NCBI RefSeq assembly: GCF_010367455.1
Contig: NZ_WRPR01000060.1
Coordinates: 1-43,558, forward strand
Direction: 5' to 3'
From: Candidatus Laterigemmans baculatus
GTDB lineage: Bacteria; Planctomycetota; Planctomycetia; Pirellulales; Pirellulaceae
DNA: 43,558 nucleotides
How positions within the stretch are numbered: position 1 is the stretch's first letter; each line of letters opens with the position of its first letter. The position numbers and the translations under genes were made by a program. Below the pieces are notes generated by a model, which searched no databases, was not told the origin of the DNA, and saw nothing but the letters and a program-made list of their open reading frames with translations. Positions 8,543-16,225 of this stretch are shown one piece after another.

Positions 8543-9015
8543 GAGTGCACCACGTCTTGCTGATCCGATGTGGTCGAAGAAGTAAGTCGCGACCGACGCA
8601 TGATGAAGATGTTGCGGTTGCGGCCATCTCGGTACTCGTAGCGAAACTCGCTCACCGCTTGCAGGGCGAAATAGATTCCCAGCCCCCCGATTTGCCGCTC
8701 CTCGAGCGGTTTATCGAAATCCTCCGCGACTCTCGCCGTGTCCCGCTGACACGGGTCATACGGCGGTGAGGTGTCCTCGAGCGTGATAACCAGCGACTCG
8801 TCGTACCGCTCCGCATGAACGTGGATCTGGCCGCTGAGACCGTTCGCGAGATAACCGTAATTGATGATGTTCGTGAGGATTTCATCCACGGCCAGCCGTA
8901 GCTGGTAAGTCTCGCGCTGGTCGAGTCCCGCCTCCCGAGCCTCCTCCAGAACCAAGTCGGCCACGAGATCGAGCGAGCTTAGGTCGCTGGGAACGATGAG
9001 AGTTCGCATATTCAT
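8539..9015 (-). CDS. RsbW-like anti-sigma-factor serine kinase (HATPase)
   Basis: This 158-aa GHKL-type ATPase is predicted to phosphorylate STAS antagonists. ATG 9015 (MNMRTLIVPSD) is chosen because further upstream extension would run into the STAS gene; ATG 9009 is an alternative. Visible features are the N-box helix LRLAVDEILTNIINYGY (conserved E and N), a modified G1 region EDTSPPYDP that lacks the usual Gly, and the G2 loop IGGLGIYFA. The gene lies 37 bp downstream of the STAS gene and its stop overlaps the phosphatase start. Together the three form a standard partner-switching triad: STAS antagonist, kinase, phosphatase. No sigma factor is encoded nearby, so the controlled target may be elsewhere or may not be a sigma factor. 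Confidence 0.85.
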   Translation of the reverse strand: MNMRTLIVPSDLSSLDLVADLVLEEAREAGLDQRETYQLRLAVDEILTNIINYGYLANGLSGQIHVHAERYDESLVITLEDTSPPYDPCQRDTARVAEDFDKPLEERQIGGLGIYFALQAVSEFRYEYRDGRNRNIFIMRRSRLTSSTTSDQQDVVHS

Positions 9016-9052
9016 TGAGTCGGTACGAGTTCCGTAAAGCGGCCGCGGCCTA

Positions 9053-9391
9053 CTAGCCTTGAATGCTCGCGGCGGGTTCGAACTCGTCGACCAAGATGAC
9101 CGACTTGTCGACACCGGTCATCTCGAGTGTGTGAATGATTTGATGCTGGGCACCGACCACATAGACGTCCGTCTCGCTGCCGAGCTTCTGCTTGGTAAAT
9201 ACGAGCATCCGAATGCCGGCACTGGCCATGTACTCGAGCTCGTGCACGAACAGAGCCACGGTGCAGGGCCGCTGTTCCGCAACCTTCTCAATCTCGACCT
9301 GGAACTCCCGAGCGGTGTTCGCATCGAGCCGACCGGCCAGCGTAAGTTTCGCGACAGTTCCATCGACGGATGAGGTAACAGTGAAGGCCAT
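9053..9391 (-). CDS. STAS-domain anti-sigma factor antagonist (first copy)
   Basis: This 112-aa single STAS domain has strands AFTVTSSVDGTVAKLTLAG and CTVALFVHELEYMASAGI. The serine of the MASAG segment is at the position phosphorylated in RsbV/SpoIIAA proteins. AGGAG lies 9-10 nt before the ATG. It leads the triad STAS-kinase-phosphatase. A 137-bp gap (9392-9528) separates it from glgX upstream, so it may have its own promoter. Confidence 0.9.
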   Translation of the reverse strand: MAFTVTSSVDGTVAKLTLAGRLDANTAREFQVEIEKVAEQRPCTVALFVHELEYMASAGIRMLVFTKQKLGSETDVYVVGAQHQIIHTLEMTGVDKSVILVDEFEPAASIQG

Positions 9392-9528
9392 TTTCGGAAT
9401 CTCCTAAAACTGCGAAAGAGGAAATCATGAGGCGCGGCCTCCCAAGAGGTCGCACAGAGTCGTTGAAAAAGTTCAGTACTTCCAGTACGCTTCGTGGGCT
9501 GCAAGCGAGGGATCGGTCCGAGCCGCAA

Positions 9529-11655
9529 TTACCGCCCGACCAGTACCACCACGGAGCGGCCGCCAACGAGGCACCGGTCCTGTTGTTCGAGCATCGGCTC
9601 CTCACCGCAGGGGTGCGCATCGCCCGGCGCCGGAACCCCAGTGTTCACCGCGACGTGCCATTGGCGTCCCTCCGCAGGCCGCGGAAGCTCGAACTCCAGC
9701 GCCTCAAAGTGCATGTTGGACGCCACGTAAACGTCGTCATCCGCCACGGTTCCTCCCTTGGCATGATGCCCCCCGAGCAGCAGCCCAACGACTCGGCTCA
9801 GCGCCGACCAATCGGGCTCCCAGGCGCGCGTTCCATGCCAAGAGATGTCGGGAACGCCGCTGCCGACCCAGTCGGCGTGGCGGAGGTGATCGCGGCTGCG
9901 AAGCACCGGATGTGCGTGGCGGAACGCGATGATCTTCTGGAAGAACCGCTGCAGCTCAGCGTTCTCTTCCACCTGCCACCAGTTGAACCAGTTCAGCTCA
10001 TTGTCGTGGCAGTAGGTGTTGTTATTGCCCTGCTTGGTGCGGCCCACTTCATCGCCCATCAGGATCATCGGGATTCCTTGGCTGACCATCAGCAGCGTGG
10101 CGGCATTCTTCATCTGGCGAAGCCGTAGCGACTCGACGAGCCGGTCATCGGTTGCCCCTTCGGCTCCGCAGTTCCAGCTCTCGTTGTCGTTCGCCCCGTC
10201 CCGATTGCTCTCGCCGTTCGCTTCGTTGTGCTTCTCGTTGTAGGAGACCAAATCACGGAGCGTGAAACCGTCGTGGCAAGTCAGGAAGTTAATGCTCGCC
10301 GCCGTGCCACGGCCATAGTACAGATCGGGGGAGCCCTGCAGTCGCAGCGACATCTCCGATACCTGACCCATGTCTCCCTTGAGAAACTTTCGCGCCGTAT
10401 CGCGATACTTGCCGTTCCACTCGGCCCAGCGTCCATAGGCGGGAAAACTTCCCACCTGATAGAGACCACCGGCGTCCCACGCTTCGGCCACCAACTTGGT
10501 CCGCCCCAGCACGGGGTCGTGCGCCAGGCTCTCCAGCAATGGCGGATTCGCCAACGGCACCCCCGATGGATCACGGCCTAAGATCGCTGCCAGATCAAAC
10601 CGGAAACCGTCGATGTGGTACTCGGACACCCAGTACCGCAGGCAGTCCAAAACGACCTGCCGCACGATAGGGTTATTGCAATTGAGCGTATTGCCGCAGC
10701 CACTGAAGTTATAGTAGTAACCTTCCGGCGTCAGCATGTAATACGTCTTGTTATCCAGACCTCGGAACGAAATCGTCGGTCCCCGATGATCCCCTTCGGC
10801 CGTGTGATTGAACACGACGTCCAGCATCACCTCGATCCCGTTGCGGTGCAGATCTTTAATCAGCGTCTTCAGCTCATCGGCCTGCATCCCCAGAGGCCCC
10901 GTGGCCGCATAACCCGCTTTGGGAGCAAAGAACCCGACGGTGCTGTAGCCCCAGTAGTTGTAGCGGAGCTGTCCATTGGCCGGATTGGCCGAGCTGTTCT
11001 CGAATTCGTCGAACTCGAAGATCGGCATCAGCTCCAAGCAGTTGATACCGAGCGACTTGAGGTAGGGAATTTTCTCTCGCAGCCCGGCGAACGTCCCCGG
11101 GTGGCGAACGTTGGACGAAGGGTGTTGAGTAAAGCTACGAACGTGCGCCTCGTAGATCACCAAATCCTCGGCAGCGAGTTCCAGCGGCCGATCGTGCTCC
11201 CAGTCGAAATCGTCCTGCAGAACCTGCGAACGGTGCTGGTAAGCCTGGTCCCAATCCGGGGTCTGTCCCCAGACCTCCCGCCCACCGATCTGGCGGGCGT
11301 AGGGGTCCATCAGGACAACCGAGGGATCGAAACGATGTCCCTCGCTGGGATCGTTCGGCCCGTCCATCCGATAACCATACTCGAGGTTCTCGTGGTCCAG
11401 CTCGAAGACCGTCATGGCGTAGACGTCGCCCACCCGAAATTCGTCCGGGAACGGCAGCTCCGCGAACGGCTCGGCGGCTCCCTTCTCGTACAGCACCAGC
11501 GTGCAAGCCGTGGCGTGGCGCGAGAAGACGGAGAAGTTCACGCCCCCGGCGACGAGCGTCGCGCCGAACGGGAAGACCCGGCCGGCCCGGACACTCATCC
11601 CCGCGATCGTTCGCGTGGCGTAAGCATCAACGCGTTGCAGCATCAAGGTTTGCAT
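9529..11655 (-). CDS. glgX: Glycogen debranching enzyme GlgX (GH13 isoamylase type)
   Basis: This is a 708-aa glycogen/starch debranching enzyme that cleaves alpha-1,6 branches during glycogen breakdown. It has an N-terminal CBM48-like domain (GRVFPFGATLVAGGVNFSVF). The GH13 barrel carries all four conserved regions: DVVFNHTAEG (I), GFRFDLAAILG with the nucleophile Asp (II), LVAEAWDAGG with the acid/base Glu (III), and FLTCHDGFTLRDLV (IV). The GlgX/isoamylase signature NEANGE and DGANDNESWNCG follows. Length is normal for the family. ATG 11655 (MQTLMLQRV) has AGGTG upstream and overlaps the end of the preceding STAS gene by 29 nt; ATG 11598 is possible. The genetic coupling to STAS proteins is unusual for glgX. 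Confidence 0.93.
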   Translation of the reverse strand: MQTLMLQRVDAYATRTIAGMSVRAGRVFPFGATLVAGGVNFSVFSRHATACTLVLYEKGAAEPFAELPFPDEFRVGDVYAMTVFELDHENLEYGYRMDGPNDPSEGHRFDPSVVLMDPYARQIGGREVWGQTPDWDQAYQHRSQVLQDDFDWEHDRPLELAAEDLVIYEAHVRSFTQHPSSNVRHPGTFAGLREKIPYLKSLGINCLELMPIFEFDEFENSSANPANGQLRYNYWGYSTVGFFAPKAGYAATGPLGMQADELKTLIKDLHRNGIEVMLDVVFNHTAEGDHRGPTISFRGLDNKTYYMLTPEGYYYNFSGCGNTLNCNNPIVRQVVLDCLRYWVSEYHIDGFRFDLAAILGRDPSGVPLANPPLLESLAHDPVLGRTKLVAEAWDAGGLYQVGSFPAYGRWAEWNGKYRDTARKFLKGDMGQVSEMSLRLQGSPDLYYGRGTAASINFLTCHDGFTLRDLVSYNEKHNEANGESNRDGANDNESWNCGAEGATDDRLVESLRLRQMKNAATLLMVSQGIPMILMGDEVGRTKQGNNNTYCHDNELNWFNWWQVEENAELQRFFQKIIAFRHAHPVLRSRDHLRHADWVGSGVPDISWHGTRAWEPDWSALSRVVGLLLGGHHAKGGTVADDDVYVASNMHFEALEFELPRPAEGRQWHVAVNTGVPAPGDAHPCGEEPMLEQQDRCLVGGRSVVVLVGR

Positions 11656-11995
11656 GGTGACGCACCTGTGTGAGGGCCTCCTCGACGCTGTCAAAGAGGA
11701 GAAAGAAATCGAGGAATCCTGTCATTTCCATGGTGTCGCGCACATCTTCCGACAGTCCCACCATCGCCGTTCGACCGTGACGCGTGGTGATCTCGCGATG
11801 CAGCAACAGCAGCATGCGGAACCCGGCGCTCGACATGTACGAAACACCCTGGACATCGAGGACGGCCGACGCCGCGGAACCGAGCCCTTCGAGCAACTGC
11901 AATTGCAGCCCCGGAGCACTTTGCCCGTCGATTTTCCCGCGGATCGCGGCCGTCAAAATTTCCTCGTGGAGGTCGATCGAAACGGAGCAACTCAT
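11627..11995 (-). CDS. STAS-domain protein (second copy), coupled to AGE and GlgX genes
   Basis: This 122-aa STAS domain contains SAASAVLDVQGVSYMSSAGF, where the MSSAG serine is the expected phosphorylation site, and ends with a helix around SVEEALTQVRHHA. Its ATG overlaps the stop of the upstream AGE-type epimerase (ATGA at 11992-11995), and its 3' end overlaps the likely glgX start. It is therefore translated within a sugar-metabolism operon. Family members act as phosphorylation-switched protein-binding partners. Here the partner could be the RsbW-like kinase encoded 3 kb downstream, or even one of the flanking enzymes (inference). Confidence 0.88.
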   Translation of the reverse strand: MSCSVSIDLHEEILTAAIRGKIDGQSAPGLQLQLLEGLGSAASAVLDVQGVSYMSSAGFRMLLLLHREITTRHGRTAMVGLSEDVRDTMEMTGFLDFFLLFDSVEEALTQVRHHANLDAATR

Positions 11996-13881
11996 GCTTT
12001 CTTCTCGTTGGGGACGACGGTGACTTTCACCTTGACACGCTGTTCCGACTCGGGGAGCCGCACGATCAGCTGATCGGCGTCGTAGTCCTCGTAGGGCTGG
12101 CCATCGATCTCGACCGCACCGATGCGGATGCTGCCGGGCGGCAACAGGTCGGGCGAAACCCGCAGGAGGTTGTCTTTGAATCCGTTCGGATAAGGCTTGA
12201 AGAACAGATCGAGCGGCTGCTTGGTGATCAGCAGGTTCGTATAAACCGCTGCCAGATAGCAGAGCTCCATCGAGTGGTAACCGGACATGGAGTGGCTTCC
12301 CTTGAATCGCTCATTGCCGAGCAGGTAGGGCAAACCATTGGCGAGCGTGTTGAAGTACACACCGCCATCCTCATGGTCCAAGAAGAAAGCGTTGTAGTAA
12401 GCGGCCGCTTCACGAGCGTGCTTCTCATAAACTTCCTCGCCGAGAGCACCGTGCAGGATCAGATAGGCCAGAATCGCCTGCTCTTGCTGCCACCATGCCT
12501 TGCGATCGTGCCACACATAGCGGTGCACCCGCTGGCCCGGCTCAAGGGCTCGCTCGACGACGTCGTACCAGCCGCCCCGCTGGCGATCGCTGCCCGCTTC
12601 GGGCATCACGTCACCGATCTTGCGGGCGAGCTCCTCGTAACTCTGCGAAGGCCGAGCGTGGTGGATTCGCATCAAGTTCCAAGCGATCTTCAAATTGTGA
12701 CCGACCACCGCTCGGTTCTGCTGCCAGCCCCAGCTCTGGTCGTGGCTCCAATCTTCATGGAACCGCTCCTGCACAAAGGGGCTGTTTTCAAAGTCGGGGA
12801 AGTGCCGGGCGATCGTATCGGCCGTGTCGACCAAGAAGTCGGCGTACTTCTCTTCACCCGTCGCCAGGAACAGATTGATCAGATAGGCCGGAGCGTGATC
12901 GCCGACCGAGTTCCAGTTCTTTCGCGCCCGGTTCGGCCCGAGCGATTCGGCTCGTGGGTCGAGGGTGATCGGATCGATGTGCGAAAAGTACCCACCGCCC
13001 ACATGATCCTTGTAGAATCGATCGAAAAGCTCGACAGTGTTCTCGATGTCCGAGAGGATCTTCCGATCGCCGGTGGCGCGGAACGTTTGGGTCGGGCCGG
13101 CCAGAGCATAGATCTGCTCGTACATCGGCAGTGAATCATAGTCATCGCCGAACTCCGAAGTCAGCAGCTTCTGCTCGCGGTTGCCGCTGACTTGAATGCC
13201 GTGGTACCAGTAGATCAGGTTCTCGTCCGGGTCGAAGAACCGCATGTGGTCGCGGAGGTACTCGGTTCCCTCTTCGGCGGCTTCGAGGAATGCGTCTTCG
13301 CCGGTCAACAAAAACGCGGATGCGAACCCATAGACCAGACGCGAGATCGTGTCGGTCTCTTGCAGGAAATCGCCCCGCTTGGCTCCCTCGAGGTGGAGCA
13401 CCGTGCGGTAGTTTCGGTAATCAATTTTCTGCTCAGGGTAGTTGAACTGCCATTTGAGATAGGAGTTCGAAATCGACCGAATTTGGTTCGTCCACCAGTC
13501 CGGCTCCTCTTGCCGATAGTGCTCCGGATCGTTGCCAGGGAACACAATCGACTTTGCTTCGAACTTGTGCTTCGCTCCGCCGTCGAAGTAGAAGACGCCG
13601 TACGCGTAGAGGAACTGCCCTTCGGTGATCATCTCACCGAAGCGGCCCGTGGCGTCGATGTAACCTTCGCCCAGGTTCTGTGTGATTCGTCCAAACGTGG
13701 TGGGCGTCAAATAGACTTCATATTCCCGTCCGTCGGAGGTCTCCAAGGTGAAGCACCGTGCCAAGCGATCGAAGCTTCGCACATATCCGGCGATCGTATC
13801 GGAGAAGGAAAACTCCAAATTGGTCGCCGCCTCTACGCTGGCAACTTCCGATGCGGGGAGATATTCAGTCGCAATCGACAT
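11992..13881 (-). CDS. AGE-family (N-acylglucosamine 2-epimerase-like) protein
   Basis: This 629-aa protein has an (alpha/alpha)6 barrel of the N-acylglucosamine 2-epimerase/cellobiose epimerase superfamily at about residues 150-560. It also has an extra N-terminal domain of about 110 residues and a C-terminal tail. Start ATG 13881 (MSIATEYLPASEV) has AGGAA/AAGG upstream; the longer open frame to 14151 is non-coding in character. AGE-like signatures are GHNLKIAWNLMR, WWQQEQAILAYLILHG, GGGYFSHIDP and GWYDVVERAL. A sugar-isomerising or -epimerising role on a glucose-type substrate fits its neighbour GlgX, but the actual substrate is not readable. It is the first gene of the AGE-STAS-glgX overlap chain. 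Confidence 0.82.
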   Translation of the reverse strand: MSIATEYLPASEVASVEAATNLEFSFSDTIAGYVRSFDRLARCFTLETSDGREYEVYLTPTTFGRITQNLGEGYIDATGRFGEMITEGQFLYAYGVFYFDGGAKHKFEAKSIVFPGNDPEHYRQEEPDWWTNQIRSISNSYLKWQFNYPEQKIDYRNYRTVLHLEGAKRGDFLQETDTISRLVYGFASAFLLTGEDAFLEAAEEGTEYLRDHMRFFDPDENLIYWYHGIQVSGNREQKLLTSEFGDDYDSLPMYEQIYALAGPTQTFRATGDRKILSDIENTVELFDRFYKDHVGGGYFSHIDPITLDPRAESLGPNRARKNWNSVGDHAPAYLINLFLATGEEKYADFLVDTADTIARHFPDFENSPFVQERFHEDWSHDQSWGWQQNRAVVGHNLKIAWNLMRIHHARPSQSYEELARKIGDVMPEAGSDRQRGGWYDVVERALEPGQRVHRYVWHDRKAWWQQEQAILAYLILHGALGEEVYEKHAREAAAYYNAFFLDHEDGGVYFNTLANGLPYLLGNERFKGSHSMSGYHSMELCYLAAVYTNLLITKQPLDLFFKPYPNGFKDNLLRVSPDLLPPGSIRIGAVEIDGQPYEDYDADQLIVRLPESEQRVKVKVTVVPNEKKA

Positions 13882-14044
13882 AGCCTTGGTTCCTGTCCGA
13901 GCCGTACGGGGCCTTGAGTGGATGGTTTGTCTTTTCCGGCGGACCAGCAACGCTTCTGTTGCTGAGTTGTCAAACCCTAGGTCCCATTCCGAGCGAGCGA
14001 CAAAAATCCAGTGGAGGGGAGAAAACTTTTTTACACCCGTCGCA

Positions 14045-15349
14045 TCAGAGGCTCTGCTGCATCGCTTGTGTCGGCTGTGCTGCGGTTGGCGCCGCATAGG
14101 GCGCCGAAGACGTTGACGCGAAGTGAGCCGCTTCCCCGTCGCTCGAAGCATCCAACCTCAATAACCGGGCGACGAAGGGAACGGTCGCTCCAGGGATTAG
14201 CGCGCTAACGACGACAACAAAGAAGACGATGTCAAAGACATCCAGCGCCTCCGTCATTCTGGCGCTTTGCCCGTTGGCTCGAAGCACCGGCACCGTCGCT
14301 AAAATGATGGGCACGGCGCCGCGTAGTCCCACCCACGAAATAAACAGCTTCTCATTCCATTTCATCCGGAATGGAAGCAGGCAAAGTGAGACGCTGAGAG
14401 GACGAGCGACAAACGCGATCAGCAGCGTGATGGCAATTCCATAACCGGCGACGTGGGGCAGGTCGGATGGATTCACTAACAATCCCAACATCAAAAACAT
14501 CGCGACTTGTCCGAGCCACGATATCGAGTCGTGGACGTGCACCAGCGGTTCTCGATCCGGAATCGGCGCATTGCCGACGACGATTCCCGCCAGGTAGGCG
14601 GCGAGGAAGCCACTACCGTCGAGCATCGCAGGCCCGCCAAATGCCATCAGGGCGCATCCGAGGGTCAACACCGGCGTCAGAGCTGGCGTCGAAAGGGGCA
14701 CGCGAATGAGCATCTCCCGTGCAGCAAAACCAATCGCCAAGCCGAAAAACACGCCGATGGTCAACTGCTGCAGCACCTGGACGGCCAACTCGGCCCACGA
14801 CGCCGGTTGACCGAGCATCAGCGATGTCGCCGCCAGCGTCAGGATGACCGCAATTGGATCGTTGAGGCCGCTTTCCAGCTCGATCGTCGAGGCCACTCGT
14901 CGGGGCAGACTGACCCCTTGAAGGACGCTGAACACTGCCGAAGCGTCGGTCGATGCCACAATCGCGCCGACCAACCACGCTTCGCCCCACGGAAGTCCGA
15001 GGTAATGAGCGCCGAAAGCGGTAATGCTGGCGACCCCCACCACTCCCACACTCGCTAGAACCGCCGCCGGAGCGATCGCATTCTTCACGGTATGGAAATG
15101 GGTCTGCAGTCCGCCTGCAAACAGCACTGCGGCGAGGGCGATGGTCCCGGAAGCATGAGCCAGTGGGAAATCATCGAACTCGATCCCTCCCGGTCCGTCG
15201 CATCCGGCAAGCATCCCCACCAGGAGGAAGAGGAGTGACACCGGAATGCAGAAGCTTGCACCGACGCGGCTCAGCAGACAGCTGGCCGCCAGCAAGAGTC
15301 CGCCGGCGGTCATCGCCATCGCAGTCAGTTCTGGAACGTCGTATTCCAT
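14045..15349 (-). CDS. CPA1-type K+(Na+)/H+ antiporter
   Basis: This 434-aa inner-membrane cation/proton antiporter resembles NhaP2/CvrA. It has about 12 hydrophobic segments and the signature ELESGLNDPIAVILTLAAT, whose ND pair is the cation-binding motif. An earlier STDASAVFSVL helix and a conserved FISWVGLRGAVPIILA segment are also present. The C-terminus after about residue 400 is a short Ala/Pro/Ser-rich cytoplasmic tail without the TrkA-C domain seen in longer NhaP2 proteins. GAGGA lies 8 nt before the ATG. It is 61 bp downstream of the VOC gene and could be co-transcribed with it. Ion preference cannot be decided. Confidence 0.9.
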   Translation of the reverse strand: MEYDVPELTAMAMTAGGLLLAASCLLSRVGASFCIPVSLLFLLVGMLAGCDGPGGIEFDDFPLAHASGTIALAAVLFAGGLQTHFHTVKNAIAPAAVLASVGVVGVASITAFGAHYLGLPWGEAWLVGAIVASTDASAVFSVLQGVSLPRRVASTIELESGLNDPIAVILTLAATSLMLGQPASWAELAVQVLQQLTIGVFFGLAIGFAAREMLIRVPLSTPALTPVLTLGCALMAFGGPAMLDGSGFLAAYLAGIVVGNAPIPDREPLVHVHDSISWLGQVAMFLMLGLLVNPSDLPHVAGYGIAITLLIAFVARPLSVSLCLLPFRMKWNEKLFISWVGLRGAVPIILATVPVLRANGQSARMTEALDVFDIVFFVVVVSALIPGATVPFVARLLRLDASSDGEAAHFASTSSAPYAAPTAAQPTQAMQQSL

Positions 15350-15410
15350 GAATTCATTCCTCGGAGCCGCGCATGCTCCAGTACTGGGAATCCCTTTGGC
15401 GGGTGACCGC

Positions 15411-15884
15411 TCAGATCGTCGCGGCCGAGGCGGTCGCCGCCGGAGTCGCTACCGCAGGCATCGGAGGAACGTCTCCTTGATCGACGAACCCTTGGCTGAT
15501 CTCCACGATCATGCCTTCGGGATCGCGAACCCAAACCGTTTTCCATCCGGGAATGAAATCGTCGAAAGCCAGCGGGCCGAGAGTCACCTCAGCCGCTGCG
15601 CCCATCTCGGCGAGCTTGGCATCGATATCCGCGACCTGAAAGGCAAGATGCCGTACGCCAGGCGTGCTCGGTCCGTCATTTTGCGGTGGTTCGACTGACG
15701 AAGTTTCGGCGGCTTGGAAAAGTTCCAGATAGACACTGCCAGACTTGAGAAAAAGAATCTGGCCGTCTCCTCCTAGATCGATCAGCCGCGCACGGCGGAA
15801 GCCGAAATGGGTCGTGTAAAACGCTTCGACCGCAGCCATGTTTCGGCAGTTCAGCGCCACATGCGAAAAGTTTACAGCAGACAT
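15411..15884 (-). CDS. VOC family (glyoxalase/dioxygenase fold) protein
   Basis: This 157-aa protein has two betaalphabetabetabeta modules: FSHVALNCRNMAAVEAFYTT with GFRRARLIDL, and GVRHLAFQVADIDAKLAEMG followed by VWVRDPEGMIVEIS. Metal-ligand candidates are the His in SHVAL, the Glu in YLELF, the His in VRHLAF and the Glu in IVEIS, the pattern of metal-dependent VOC enzymes such as lactoylglutathione lyases and extradiol dioxygenases. Start ATG 15884 is chosen; the frame stays open upstream only because the inserted 187-bp element reads through. The Ala/Thr-rich C-terminal tail is dispensable-looking. The substrate is unknown. Confidence 0.82.
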   Translation of the reverse strand: MSAVNFSHVALNCRNMAAVEAFYTTHFGFRRARLIDLGGDGQILFLKSGSVYLELFQAAETSSVEPPQNDGPSTPGVRHLAFQVADIDAKLAEMGAAAEVTLGPLAFDDFIPGWKTVWVRDPEGMIVEISQGFVDQGDVPPMPAVATPAATASAATI

Positions 15885-15946
15885 AGTGTTTTTACTTTGA
15901 GAGAAAGAATTGGTTTGCTCGGAAAACGCTGAGCCGATGGCGTTAG

Positions 15947-16133
15947 CTGGACAGCGCCACTTTCTTACGCTGAATTGCCATAAAGTCAGCAGTGCCCAGC
16001 AGTTGGCTACCAAGTCGTTTAACGGCAAGCCGAAGGCGACTGTGTTTTAAAAAGCAGTCGCCTTCGGCTTGCCGTTAAACGATTTTTCCGCGAGCCGTCC
16101 TGCTCCGAACCGATCCAAAGTGGCGCTGTCCAG
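15947..16133. mobile_element. 187-bp MITE-like element with TTAG target duplication
   Basis: Perfect 17-bp terminal inverted repeats CTGGACAGCGCCACTTT (15947-15963, complement at 16117-16133) are flanked on both sides by TTAG (15943-15946 and 16134-16137). That is consistent with a 4-bp target-site duplication. The element has no gene; its centre is a long palindrome (16014-16083). It interrupts a family-B repeat copy that ends at the left flank (from 15930). A second copy starts at 43465 and is cut by the window end. It is non-autonomous, so the mobilising transposase would be elsewhere; none is in this window. Confidence 0.85.
16014..16083. repeat. Central palindrome of the MITE-like element (family A)
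   Basis: Two 27-bp arms (16014-16040 and 16057-16083) match as inverted repeats at 26 of 27 positions. They are separated by 16 nt that are themselves nearly palindromic (TTTTAAAA in the middle). Single arms also occur at 37083-37110, outside any element with recognisable ends, and at 43532-43558. Confidence 0.95.
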
Positions 16134-16166
16134 TTAGGCTCTATCAGAAAACTTCCTACTGGCATT

Positions 16167-16185
16167 ACCCTCCCCCCGGGAGGGT
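16167..16185. repeat. GC palindrome family D
   Basis: The 19-nt inverted repeat ACCCTCCC...GGGAGGGT lies just downstream of the GMC oxidoreductase gene (which ends at 16226 on the minus strand). The same palindrome occurs at 23830-23848 and 23935-23953. It may act as a transcription-ending hairpin, though it lacks a T tract. Confidence 0.8.
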
Positions 16186-16225
16186 GTCGTTGAGAGGTTT
16201 TCTGAATAAACCCAGAATCTATTGC

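Noticed and set aside
10615-11673. 352-codon frame antisense to glgX
   Set aside because: glgX carries all catalytic motifs on the other strand; this frame has none.
15885-16028. 48-residue N-terminal extension of the VOC protein
   Set aside because: The extension is translated from the inserted MITE-like element and its flank. The same peptide start appears at the unrelated second copy near 43546.
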